A DNA stretch of 64,000 nt, taken from positions 1 through 64,000 of the forward strand of contig JAEUKP010000002.1 in NCBI GenBank assembly GCA_016794145.1, read 5' to 3'. A program made the translations under genes and the position numbers. This DNA comes from Alphaproteobacteria bacterium. GTDB taxonomy: Bacteria > Pseudomonadota > Alphaproteobacteria > Micavibrionales > Micavibrionaceae. Position 1 is the stretch's first letter. Every line of letters begins with the position of its first letter. The notes beneath the pieces were generated by a model. The model saw only the letters and a program-made list of their open reading frames with translations, did not search any database and was not told the origin of the DNA. Positions 1 to 8,541 of the stretch are shown here, piece after piece.

Positions 1-200
1 ATCCTCCGCCAAGTGGAGATTTTGCGAAAGCAAAACGAAACGCGTGCGGGGGATCCAGTGAATAGGTGCGGCAAAGCCGCACAAATCAAGGAACAAATAG
101 GAATAGAATTCTGGATTGCCCCAGATCTTTTACAATTCTTACGAATTGCCTTCGGCGCCGCAGATTTCTGCGGAAAAGTTTTTGGATGGACACTAAGTCA
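1..200. repeat. Cluster of short palindromes upstream of prs
   Basis: No convincing gene lies in the 309 bases before prs. The segment holds a run of short inverted repeats: arms TTTTGC/GCAAAA around GAAA (20-35), GTGCGGC/GCCGCAC around AAA (66-82), TCTGG/CCAGA (110-125), CAATTC/GAATTG (133-148) and CCGCAG/CTGCGG (158-173). ATCCAG near 52 and CTGGAT at 111-116 also form an outer inverted pair. This could be a structured 5' leader for prs or a dispersed palindromic element. The short reading frames running through it look like chance translations of the palindromes. Confidence 0.5.
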
Positions 201-309
201 TCTTCAAAAATTCAATCTTTCCTTGATTTATTGATCACGAAAGAGTTGCTTTTTTGGTGAAAATTTCTATAGTGCGCAAATCAACATCATTTGAATATTA
301 GGCGGACCC

Positions 310-1242
310 ATGAAACTGATTGCTGGTAATTCCAATCTCCCTTTGGCCCAGGCTATTGCTGACTATATCGGGGTTCCCCTCGCAAAGGCCAGTATCAAGC
401 GTTTCGCGGATATGGAGATTTTTGTTGATATTGATGAAAACATCCGTGGAGAGGATGTTTTTTTAATTCAGTCAACATCTTTTCCAACCAATGACCATTT
501 GATGGAGCTTTTGATCGCTATTGATGCCTTACGTCGGAGTTCTGCGCGCCGCATTACGGCTGTCATTCCTTATTTTGGATATGCCCGTCAGGATCGTCGG
601 ACCGGATCACGGACACCAATTACTGCGAAATTAGTGGCTAATCTTATCACCACGGCTGGGGCAAACCGTGCATTGATGCTTGATCTTCATGCGGGGCAGA
701 TTCAAGGTTTCTTTGATATTCCGACTGATAATCTGATTGCTTCTCCGATTTTGGTTCCGGATATTCAAAAACGGTTTGCGGGTAAAGAGGTGATTGTTGT
801 ATCGCCTGATATTGGCGGAGTTGTACGGGCCCGTGCCATCGCAAAACGGCTGGGGGCTGATCTGGCAATTATCGACAAGCGCCGCGAGCAGGCTGGTGTC
901 TCAGAGGTCATGAATGTTATTGGGGATGTTTCCGGCAAAAGCTGTGTCTTGGTCGACGATATTGCGGATTCTGCAGGAACATTGTGCAATGCGGCGGCAG
1001 CCTTGATGGAGCATGGCGCGGCAGAGGTCTATGCGTATGTTGTTCATGGTGTTTTGTCAGGTGCGGCGGTTGAAAGAGTCGAGAATTCACCAATTCAGAA
1101 ATTGATTACAACAGATTCGATTATTGCCAGTGACGCCGTAAAAGCATCCAGCCATTTCGAACAATTGACGATTGCACCATTATTGGGTGAGGCTATTCTT
1201 CGCATTGCTGAAGATAGGTCTATCTCGGCCTTGTTTAAGTAA
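310..1242 (+). CDS. prs: Ribose-phosphate pyrophosphokinase
   Basis: Makes 5-phosphoribosyl diphosphate (PRPP) from ribose 5-phosphate and ATP in the cytoplasm, feeding purine, pyrimidine, histidine, tryptophan and NAD synthesis. The 310 residues match the usual length of about 315. Visible family motifs are the YARQDRR stretch at residues 91-97, the metal-binding [12 protein letters not shown] region around His127, a basic flexible loop beginning KRREQAG near 189, and the PRPP-binding loop [10 protein letters not shown] at 215-224. The ATG follows a GGCGGA ribosome site. The gene appears monocistronic: an AT-rich hairpin follows it, and the next genes are unrecognised. Confidence 0.97.
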   Translation: MKLIAGNSNLPLAQAIADYIGVPLAKASIKRFADMEIFVDIDENIRGEDVFLIQSTSFPTNDHLMELLIAIDALRRSSARRITAVIPYFGYARQDRRTGSRTPITAKLVANLITTAGANRALMLDLHAGQIQGFFDIPTDNLIASPILVPDIQKRFAGKEVIVVSPDIGGVVRARAIAKRLGADLAIIDKRREQAGVSEVMNVIGDVSGKSCVLVDDIADSAGTLCNAAAALMEHGAAEVYAYVVHGVLSGAAVERVENSPIQKLITTDSIIASDAVKASSHFEQLTIAPLLGEAILRIAEDRSISALFK

Positions 1243-1266
1243 GCTTGATTCTTGGTGTCGTATGTG

Positions 1267-1292
1267 CCATTATATTGCCATAATGGTATTTT
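1267..1292 (+). terminator. Possible terminator of prs
   Basis: A 7-bp stem (CCATTAT, 1267-1273; ATAATGG, 1280-1286) with a six-base loop lies 25 bases after the prs stop and is followed by TATTTT. The stem is AT-rich and the T run is interrupted, so the call is tentative. Confidence 0.4.
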
Positions 1293-1387
1293 GCGGATTT
1301 CCTCACGATACGTTAATGAATATCTGAAAATCGAGTCGTACTTACTTAAAACAAACCCACACCTAAAGACTGTGGCCAAGACAATGG

Positions 1388-1867
1388 GTGATAATGGTGC
1401 TTACAGAACTGACAGAAACAGAGCAACGTATAAATGATCTGTGGCTAGAGTGGGCTACACACGTGCATACTCCTGTTGCATCATTATTATGTCAAGACAA
1501 AAGACAGATGTTGACCCTAAGGAGCACCGACCTGGCTGTTCTTCAACAGGTTCAAATGAATTTACCATATATAGATGACTCCAATGGGGCTCTAGAGTCA
1601 TTGGTCACTTTGGCCGTTCATATGAATACCTATGAAGGGGGGCTGGCGTGTTTGGACTTATTCATAGGAAGGGAGAATTGGGCTCAACGGCTTGCTGAAA
1701 AGAGGGAAGAGTTTGAAGGTAAATGGAAAGAAGCCTGGGAAGGCATAATAGAATTTTGTCCCATTACGCCAGAGCAATATGCGCTTGATGTAGTGATTCC
1801 TGATAACCCTTTTTCATCGGCGCCGAGCAACGGAACTGTCCCTTCTATCCGTGCGCTTGAACCGTAA
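1388..1867 (+). CDS. Hypothetical protein
   Basis: A 159-residue frame with no family I recognise. It starts at GTG 1388 or, two codons on, at ATG 1394; neither has a strong ribosome site. The product looks soluble: the N-terminal half is mostly helical in character (ELTETEQRINDLWLEWATHV), followed by a segment rich in Glu, Lys and Trp, and a Pro/Ser-rich tail. There is no signal peptide, membrane segment or metal motif. It stands alone between prs and a small membrane-protein frame. Coding is plausible from its length and amino-acid balance, but nothing here confirms expression. Confidence 0.5.
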   Translation: MIMVLTELTETEQRINDLWLEWATHVHTPVASLLCQDKRQMLTLRSTDLAVLQQVQMNLPYIDDSNGALESLVTLAVHMNTYEGGLACLDLFIGRENWAQRLAEKREEFEGKWKEAWEGIIEFCPITPEQYALDVVIPDNPFSSAPSNGTVPSIRALEP

Positions 1868-2134
1868 ATAAAACTGTTCACATGAGGGCATCACCATAAT
1901 TTGCGTCCCTTCCTTCGATTCTTTGTGTCATTATAAAATAGTTAACCCAATTTTCCTTTAATGGTTCGGGAGGATGTCAAGGACTGTCCACAGAATGTTC
2001 TCGTGATATGACTGGCTGATCTACTGAATGTGCTTGCAAAAGAAAAGTGATTGCTTTTAAGTAATGAGGAGTTAGCAGGCAATATGGTTTTAGCTTTCCA
2101 ATCGAGCAAGGTAAAAAGAACATCCCTCGAATAG

Positions 2135-2440
2135 ATGAAGAAAGAACAAATTGTGCTTTTAAGAATTATTACATATCTTTGTGCTTTACTTTTTCTCTTC
2201 GCTATAGGGGCAGGAGTCATGAGCGGTAATGATAAATACCCATATATTATCCTTTTGATTTGGGGCGGCAATCTAGTTTTGTTTGTAATAAATCTTGTGA
2301 TGTTTCTACAAAACAGGGTGGGGTCAGGAAAAAGGTCGAATCTAATTTTAAGTCTTTTTATGGCTTCATACGTTCCTGTTGTTATCTTTTTTAGTCGCAT
2401 GGGGTGGGTTGATTCTATGTCCTTTCTGGGCTTTAGGTAA
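2135..2440 (+). CDS. Small predicted membrane protein
   Basis: A 101-residue frame with three clear hydrophobic segments at about residues 7-27, 36-58 and 69-85, separated by short polar loops, with Lys at the N terminus. This suggests a small inner-membrane protein. No family was recognised. The upstream bases lack a good ribosome site, and a long overlapping frame on the opposite strand is less protein-like. It lies tail to tail with the minus-strand gene ending at 2482. Confidence 0.5.
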   Translation: MKKEQIVLLRIITYLCALLFLFAIGAGVMSGNDKYPYIILLIWGGNLVLFVINLVMFLQNRVGSGKRSNLILSLFMASYVPVVIFFSRMGWVDSMSFLGFR

Positions 2441-2481
2441 TTTGGGACTGCTCTAGATTTGAGGTTCTTGAGTGGCCTTGT

Positions 2482-3108
2482 TTAAGTAGAACGCGGTTCC
2501 AAACCAATTGGTCTTGTTTGAGCGCCAGGCTTGACGAGTTGGGGGTACGGGGTATCGCCTTCGGGTAACTGGGGATTCGGGGAGACGTGTTGAGCGAAGT
2601 AATCCTTCATTGGAATCCCGCTGACATTCATATTTGGTCCCCCTTCATTTCGGATATCTACAGAAACCGTAGATTTTCTCGTTGATCCTTTTCTATGAGT
2701 TTCTTTTGGAAAATCTTGTTCATATGACCGTATCTGATTTTCAATTTCCTCCCTAAGATATGGGTTTGGTCGCATTATTCTAAACATGCCAGCAGAATCT
2801 AATTTGGCGAATGCAATTTTCTGAATAAAAACAGGATGTTTGTACAATGATTCCTTATCTGTTCCCAGCTCACTTGCAATCAGTTGATTTTGTTCGTCTT
2901 CACTCAGGGGGTATGATGTTCTTAAAGGGATTTCACCTTTTCTATAGGCCTCTTTAATTATTTGAAGATATTGCCGACCATCTACTGAAAGAATGTCGTC
3001 TACTCGAATGCCCAGCTTTTTGGCAACAACACCATGCAGAATCTGACCGACATCGTAATAGGCATCCGCTCTCAGCCCTGTTTCTAAGTAATAGGCATCG
3101 CTTTTCAT
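2482..3108 (-). CDS. Hypothetical protein sharing a domain with its upstream neighbour
   Basis: 208 residues, no recognised family. Residues about 20-125 (from GQILHGVVAKKLGI on) align by eye with the C-terminal part of the protein encoded just upstream (3130-4461). Both have two copies of a roughly 45-50 residue unit: a helix, a 'LGI..DDIL' type turn, another helix, then a G-(E/K)-I-P end. The N terminus repeats ADAYY-like words (DAYYLETGLRADAYYDVG). The C-terminal third is rich in Pro, Gly and Ser and probably disordered. It starts 21 bases after its neighbour's stop, so the two probably form one operon and arose by domain duplication. Confidence 0.65.
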   Translation of the reverse strand: MKSDAYYLETGLRADAYYDVGQILHGVVAKKLGIRVDDILSVDGRQYLQIIKEAYRKGEIPLRTSYPLSEDEQNQLIASELGTDKESLYKHPVFIQKIAFAKLDSAGMFRIMRPNPYLREEIENQIRSYEQDFPKETHRKGSTRKSTVSVDIRNEGGPNMNVSGIPMKDYFAQHVSPNPQLPEGDTPYPQLVKPGAQTRPIGLEPRST

Positions 3109-3129
3109 CTGTGTTTCTAATTCTTCCTT

Positions 3130-4461
3130 TCACACTTCGGAAGGGGAGGACTCGCTCTCATCCGGTCCAGGATCAGGAAGTTCTATAGAGGTGATGCGTG
3201 ATGCATCTATGTATTGTGCTATATATTTTAATAAATGTGGATTATCAGGGCTTTTTTCTTCAAACTTTCCTTCGGCTCTTAATTTTTTATAAGTTTCAAT
3301 AGCCCCCTTAGGAGGTATCGGTGATGTTTCTGTTTCAAGCTCATCCGGTGAAATCCCCATTTCCTTTGCCAGAAGCTCTTTGATATCATTCTCTGGTCGT
3401 AAATGAGTGGCAGGAATTTTACCGTTTTTAAGGCATTTATCTACTATGTCTATAAATTTTTTGTGATTTTCTAATAACAATGAATTGGCAGCGCGAAATG
3501 ATAAATGAGCCTCACTTGCAACAGCATGAATCATTTCTGTTCGCACATCTTCTGCGGCCTTTTTATGTTCGGGTGTTATATCCTCTGGCTTTTCTTGCGC
3601 TAAAAAAATGTCGCCCAAATAGGGAGCTTTCTGCTTTATCGATAGAATGATGAAATCAGCTACCAAGACATTTTTATCTTTTTCGGTGGCGTTAATAACC
3701 CGTCTTATTCTTTTAAGGTTATTTTCTTCTGTATTGGGGTCGGAGACGGTTTCATCTTTGGGATAAATCACTCCAGGTGATTTGGGGTCGAAATAGGTTT
3801 GGTGAGCGGCCCGGTCTATACCCTTGTCATTCTTACTTTCCTCTGGGCGAGATTTTTGTCGCTCTTCCTTGAGATCTTCAATAATATGAAAAGGATTGAG
3901 CAAGAGCTCATTGAGGCTACTGAATCCAACTGGAATATGAAGGTCCAAATTGTCAGGCAGTAAATTTCTTTTATCCCCAGGGGCCCACAAATTTTCCAAT
4001 TCTTTGGATGGGTATTCATATCCAAGGGCCGCCACGAGAGATCTTGCAACAGAGTTTGAGTTTTGAGCTTCATTTTCAGCATTTCCCAAAACAATGTAAT
4101 CAATATCATTGGCGTTGATGAATCGAGAAACTTTCACGGCAAGGTCGATTTTATGTATCCACAAATCTTTATCAAGCTCGCCAAGTTTAACGGATTTGAG
4201 AAGATTCGCTTTATTTCCACCTAGTTCGTTCAGATCTTTCTGTGTTGCGCTGACGCGCAGCGTATGATCGGGCGAAATGGCAAACGCGCTTAAGCTTCCA
4301 TTTTCTCGGCTATGCGCATTTCCGTTGAAGGCAAGAATAGGTTTTCCATTTTTATAAAACGCCACTTCGTTATGAACGGCTGTGACTGCTAATGCGTCCA
4401 GAATTCGATAGCTGTTTAATCGAATTTCATAGACATCTTTTGAGACTGCGGACCAGCTCAT
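3130..4461 (-). CDS. Hypothetical protein, first gene of a paralogous pair
   Basis: 443 residues from ATG 4461, which follows AAAGGAAGT; the longer frame to a TTG at 4491 is less likely. The N-terminal half has short strands and the motif NSNSVARSLVAALG at about residues 134-147, preceded by DIDYIVLGN. This resembles, only loosely, the N-S-N segments of some permuted papain-like or NlpC/P60-type domains, so no enzyme is claimed. A charged linker leads to helical repeats (EMIHAVASEAHLSF..., IKELLAKEMGISPDEL...) that recur in the downstream gene. No signal peptide or membrane segment is seen. A 300-base AT-rich region separates it from the divergent phosphatase gene. Confidence 0.65.
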   Translation of the reverse strand: MSWSAVSKDVYEIRLNSYRILDALAVTAVHNEVAFYKNGKPILAFNGNAHSRENGSLSAFAISPDHTLRVSATQKDLNELGGNKANLLKSVKLGELDKDLWIHKIDLAVKVSRFINANDIDYIVLGNAENEAQNSNSVARSLVAALGYEYPSKELENLWAPGDKRNLLPDNLDLHIPVGFSSLNELLLNPFHIIEDLKEERQKSRPEESKNDKGIDRAAHQTYFDPKSPGVIYPKDETVSDPNTEENNLKRIRRVINATEKDKNVLVADFIILSIKQKAPYLGDIFLAQEKPEDITPEHKKAAEDVRTEMIHAVASEAHLSFRAANSLLLENHKKFIDIVDKCLKNGKIPATHLRPENDIKELLAKEMGISPDELETETSPIPPKGAIETYKKLRAEGKFEEKSPDNPHLLKYIAQYIDASRITSIELPDPGPDESESSPSEV

Positions 4462-4759
4462 ATGGCTTATACTTCCTTTATGGTACGGCAATATTCTTTT
4501 TGTATTTTACACCTGAATTATGAGAAATTTATTAATATTTTTCATATTTTTGTAGCAATATTTAACAATGACACGAAAGAGAGTTTCTCGTCCCTCGGTC
4601 TAATGTCGAGTGAAATGCTTATAGGTTAAGAAAATATAGTTGCGTCATTTGATTTTGCATAAAACTTTAAGGCTTTAGAATAGTCGACATGTTTTTTTTG
4701 TTGCCTATTTTTTTATATTATGCAAATAAAGGCTGGCAATCGTAAGAGAAAAGAAAAAT

Positions 4760-5758
4760 ATGTCTACAGAAAGTCCCATTTTGTTAGAAGGTCAAGAAGT
4801 ATCCAGCCATCAATGCAATAAGGAAAAACAGGGCCCTCAATTCATATTCGCAATTGGTGATATTCACGGACATACCGAAGAATTGGGAATTCTGCTGCGT
4901 AAAATCACGCGGTATATGCAGGACTATCCCGGGCAATCGTTTCAGGTCGTCACACTGGGGGATTATCTGAATCGTGGCCCCGATGCCAAAGGGGTTCTGG
5001 ATCGGTTGATTGCTTTCCGCAACGCTCTGCCGGAGTATGGTAAACTTATCACCATTAAGGGCAATAATGATGTGGCTGTACTCGATTTTATGGCCGAGGA
5101 AGATTCCGCCGCGTGTCATGAAAAATATCAACAGCTTGTGCGTAAGGGCTTATTGCAAACCTTGGCCAGTTATGGATGGTTTCAAAATCCAAACGTATTT
5201 CCACCAAGCGACGCGGAAGCCCTCAGTGCGCGCAATTATCTACGGACTTTTTTTGGGGGGGGGCATCGCGATTTTCTGGAAGGCTTGATAACGTCCCATA
5301 CGGTGCGGTTGGCACATGAAAATCTGTTATTCTGTCATGGTGGGGTGGATGTCTCCAAACCGTTGGAGGAACAGGATGATGCTGTTCTTTTGGGAATGGA
5401 TAAAAAAGGGCCGAATGGTCTAAAAATCAGCAAAGAATTTGCGCGGACAAGCGGGGCTTTTTTGAAGGACAGTGGCTCAAGACAATATACGGTTGTGCAT
5501 GGCCACACGATCATCGGGCGATACCCGGACATCACAGATGGGCGGTGTTCTGTGGATACGGGGTGCTATAAAAAGGGGGGCGCGTTATCCTGCCTGATTA
5601 TGGCGGATGGAGTGCCGATCGATGTTTTGGCCTGCTCGAATTTATATGTGGCTTTTTCCAGAGAAGCGATGGTCACACCAGACACATGGCCACCCCGTAA
5701 AACATGGAAAGGACATTTCTTGACATGGGTTCATGAGCGTTTAAAAAATTCGCCTTAG
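4760..5758 (+). CDS. PPP-family metallophosphoesterase with altered catalytic pair
   Basis: 332 residues of the calcineurin-like/PPP phosphatase superfamily, related to bacterial serine/threonine phosphatases and Ap4A hydrolases. In order it has GDIHG (33-37), GDYLNRG (67-73), GNND (101-104), a CHGG segment near 194 and a VHGH segment near 249, so the metal ligands are kept. In PP1 numbering the catalytic pair Asp95 (GDYVDRG) and His125 (GNHE) is replaced by Asn71 and Asn103. The fold and metal site should form, but acid catalysis may be weakened or changed. A T7G9 tract at 5248-5263 lies inside the frame. It precedes clpB by about 70 bases. Confidence 0.85.
   Translation: MSTESPILLEGQEVSSHQCNKEKQGPQFIFAIGDIHGHTEELGILLRKITRYMQDYPGQSFQVVTLGDYLNRGPDAKGVLDRLIAFRNALPEYGKLITIKGNNDVAVLDFMAEEDSAACHEKYQQLVRKGLLQTLASYGWFQNPNVFPPSDAEALSARNYLRTFFGGGHRDFLEGLITSHTVRLAHENLLFCHGGVDVSKPLEEQDDAVLLGMDKKGPNGLKISKEFARTSGAFLKDSGSRQYTVVHGHTIIGRYPDITDGRCSVDTGCYKKGGALSCLIMADGVPIDVLACSNLYVAFSREAMVTPDTWPPRKTWKGHFLTWVHERLKNSP
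5248..5263 (+). repeat. T7G9 homopolymer tract inside the phosphatase gene
   Basis: Seven T followed by nine G encode part of TFFGGGH (residues 163-169). The frame is open at this length. A gain or loss of one base would truncate the protein before the HGG and HGH motifs. Confidence 0.9.
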
Positions 5759-5828
5759 GCACTTTCCTTATAGAAATATATTCCTAAATGATCTATAACA
5801 GACCAAGATATTTCCGAGGAGGGTGATC

Positions 5829-8402
5829 ATGGACTTTGATCGTTTTAGTGAAAAATTCCGTTCCATTTTGCAAAAAGCACAAACGCTGGCGATGCGGTCG
5901 AAACATCAATCGTTAGAGCCCGAGCATGTCTTGAAAGTTATGTTGGAGGAAGAGGACGCTCAAGTCGGGCGTCTGGTCAAGGCGGCCGGTGGGGACGCGG
6001 CCATATTGAAAAAGAATATCGAACAATCTTTGGCCAAGCTGCCTGCGGTCGAAGGGCCCGGGGCGAGTGGGCTGCGCCTTTCCAATGATTTGGCCAAAAT
6101 TATGGATCAGGCAATGCAGTTGGCCGAAAAATCGGGCGACAAATTCCTGACCACCGAACGTGTGTTGCAGGCAATGACACTCGCCAAGGCCAGCGACATT
6201 ACCGGACATCTGGAATCGGCGGGAGTGACCGCCACGGCGATGAATGCCGCCATCAACGAGCTGCGCAAAGGGCGCACAGCCGATAGTGCCAGCGCCGAAG
6301 ATACGTTTGACAGTCTGAACAAATATGCCCGCGATATGACGGCATTGGCGCGGGACGGGAAATTGGATCCGGTCATTGGCCGCGATGAAGAAATTCGCCG
6401 GACGATTCAAGTATTATCACGCCGGACGAAAAATAACCCTGTCCTGATCGGTGAGCCAGGGGTCGGGAAAACAGCGATTATCGAAGGCTTGGCGCAACGG
6501 ATTGTGAACGGCGACGTTCCCGAATCTCTTCGGGACAAAAAATTGATGTCTTTGGATTTGGGTGCGTTGATTGCGGGTGCAAAATTCCGCGGGGAATTCG
6601 AAGAGCGGTTGAAAGCGGTTCTGGATGAAATTCGCAATGCATCGGGCGAGATTATTCTGTTTCTGGATGAATTGCATACCTTGGTCGGGGCCGGAAAAGC
6701 CGATGGGGCCATGGATGCGGGCAATATGTTGAAACCGGCTTTGGCGCGGGGCGAACTTCACATGGTCGGGGCGACCACTCTTGACGAATACCGCAAACAT
6801 ATCGAAAAAGATGCCGCCTTGGCACGCCGATTCCAGCCGGTATTCGTGAGCGAGCCGACGGTTGCCGATACGATTTCTATTCTCCGTGGGCTGAAGGAAA
6901 AATACGAAGTCCATCACGGGGTGCGGATTACCGACGGTGCGATTGTGGCGGCCGCCAATCTGGCCAACCGCTATATCACCGACCGGTTTTTGCCGGACAA
7001 GGCGATTGATTTGGTCGATGAAGCCTCTTCGCGCTTGCGCATGGAAGTCGACAGCAAGCCCGAGGAAATTGACGAGCTGGATCGCCGGATTATCCAGTTG
7101 AAGATCGAGCGCGAAGCTTTGAAAAAAGAGACTGATGCCGCGTCCAAAGATCGACTGGTCAAACTGGAAGATGAATTGAAAGAGTTGGAAAGCTCTTCGG
7201 CCAATTTGACCGCGCAATGGCAGGCGGAAAAAGACAAGGTCACCAAAGGCCAACGTCTGACCGAAGATCTGGACAAGGCGCGGATCGAATTGGAGCAGGC
7301 CGAACGCGACGGCAAATGGGAAAAAGCCAGCGAGTTGAAATATGGCCGTATCCCGCAATTGGAAGCGGACTTGAAAGCCGTGGCCGAAACATCGGTCAAG
7401 AATATGATCAACGAAGAAGTGACACCTGATGATATTGCGGGTGTGGTTTCGCGCTGGACGGGTGTTCCTATCGACAAAATGATGGAAGGCGAGAATGCCA
7501 AATTGTTGAACATGGAAGAGAAACTCGAAGCGCGGGTCGTGGGGCAAAGCGACGCGGTTAAAGCGGTTGCTTCGGCGGTGCGCCGTGCGCGGGCGGGATT
7601 GCAAGATCCGCATCGTCCGATCGGGTCGTTCTTATTCCTTGGCCCGACCGGTGTCGGGAAAACCGAATTGACCAAAGCTCTGGCCGAATTTCTGTTCGAC
7701 GATGACAGCGCGATGGTGCGGATTGATATGTCGGAATATATGGAGAAACATTCGGTTGCCCGCTTGATCGGGGCGCCTCCGGGCTATGTTGGCTATGAAG
7801 AGGGGGGCGCTTTGACCGAAGCGGTCCGCCGCCGTCCGTATCAGGTCATCCTGTTTGATGAAATCGAAAAAGCGCATCCGGATGTGTTCAACGTGTTGTT
7901 ACAGGTTCTGGATGATGGGCGTCTCACCGATGGACAGGGAAGGACAGTCGATTTTTCCAACACCGTCTTGATCATGACCTCCAATCTGGGGGCCGAAAAT
8001 CTGGCCAATCAGAAAGAAGGCGAGGACGTCGAAAAAGTCCGTGGCAAAGTCATGGATGAAGTCCGCAAATTCTTCCGTCCGGAATTCCTCAACCGTTTGG
8101 ATGAAATCTTGTTGTTCCGGCGATTGGGGCGGGCGCAGATGTCGGGCATTGTGGATATCCAGTTGGGCAATCTGCGCAAATTGCTGGACACGCGCCGTAT
8201 TCTTCTGGATCTGTCGGCGGAGGCCAAATTATGGCTGGCCGAGCGCGGGTATGATCCGGTCTATGGGGCGCGGCCATTGAAACGGGCCATCCAGACCTAT
8301 CTGCAAAACCCGTTGGCGGACATGATCCTGCGCGGCGAAATCCCTGATGGATCCACTGTAACGGTGGGCACAGATAAGACGGGCTTAACATTTGGGGTGT
8401 AG
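5829..8402 (+). CDS. clpB: ATP-dependent disaggregase ClpB
   Basis: Hsp100 chaperone that works with DnaK to pull polypeptides out of aggregates in the cytoplasm. At 857 residues it is full length. In order: Clp N-domain repeats (1-150), first AAA+ module with Walker A GEPGVGKT near 209 and Walker B LFLDELH, a charged coiled-coil middle domain (about 400-525) typical of ClpB rather than ClpA, and a second AAA+ module with GPTGVGKT near 605, [10 protein letters not shown] and the C-terminal D2-small domain. ATG 5829 is preferred over GTG 5823 because GAGGAGG (5816-5822) sits six bases before it. A terminator follows. Confidence 0.97.
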   Translation: MDFDRFSEKFRSILQKAQTLAMRSKHQSLEPEHVLKVMLEEEDAQVGRLVKAAGGDAAILKKNIEQSLAKLPAVEGPGASGLRLSNDLAKIMDQAMQLAEKSGDKFLTTERVLQAMTLAKASDITGHLESAGVTATAMNAAINELRKGRTADSASAEDTFDSLNKYARDMTALARDGKLDPVIGRDEEIRRTIQVLSRRTKNNPVLIGEPGVGKTAIIEGLAQRIVNGDVPESLRDKKLMSLDLGALIAGAKFRGEFEERLKAVLDEIRNASGEIILFLDELHTLVGAGKADGAMDAGNMLKPALARGELHMVGATTLDEYRKHIEKDAALARRFQPVFVSEPTVADTISILRGLKEKYEVHHGVRITDGAIVAAANLANRYITDRFLPDKAIDLVDEASSRLRMEVDSKPEEIDELDRRIIQLKIEREALKKETDAASKDRLVKLEDELKELESSSANLTAQWQAEKDKVTKGQRLTEDLDKARIELEQAERDGKWEKASELKYGRIPQLEADLKAVAETSVKNMINEEVTPDDIAGVVSRWTGVPIDKMMEGENAKLLNMEEKLEARVVGQSDAVKAVASAVRRARAGLQDPHRPIGSFLFLGPTGVGKTELTKALAEFLFDDDSAMVRIDMSEYMEKHSVARLIGAPPGYVGYEEGGALTEAVRRRPYQVILFDEIEKAHPDVFNVLLQVLDDGRLTDGQGRTVDFSNTVLIMTSNLGAENLANQKEGEDVEKVRGKVMDEVRKFFRPEFLNRLDEILLFRRLGRAQMSGIVDIQLGNLRKLLDTRRILLDLSAEAKLWLAERGYDPVYGARPLKRAIQTYLQNPLADMILRGEIPDGSTVTVGTDKTGLTFGV

Positions 8403-8428
8403 TGCACGCCAAATTCTTAAAGTTCTAA

Positions 8429-8470
8429 GAAAATCCCCTGTGAAGCGATTGTTTTACAGGGGTTTTTTTA
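8429..8470 (+). terminator. Intrinsic terminator of clpB
   Basis: CCCCTGT (8435-8441) pairs with ACAGGGG (8456-8462), extended by A/T pairs, and a run of seven T follows at once. It lies about 30 bases after the clpB stop. Confidence 0.85.
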
Positions 8471-8541
8471 TTGGCCATGCAATTTTATTGACATAAGATT
8501 TGTGGTGTGGTTAATTATTTCCCAAATTTAATTTTAGAAAA

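Noticed and set aside
5248..5263. Homopolymer tract as evidence of a frameshifted pseudogene
   Set aside because: The reading frame is continuous through the tract and all later motifs are in frame.
6417..7613. 398-residue open frame antisense to clpB
   Set aside because: It is the mirror of a G+C-biased coding strand, rich in Phe, Gln and Arg, with no protein-like domain or ribosome site.
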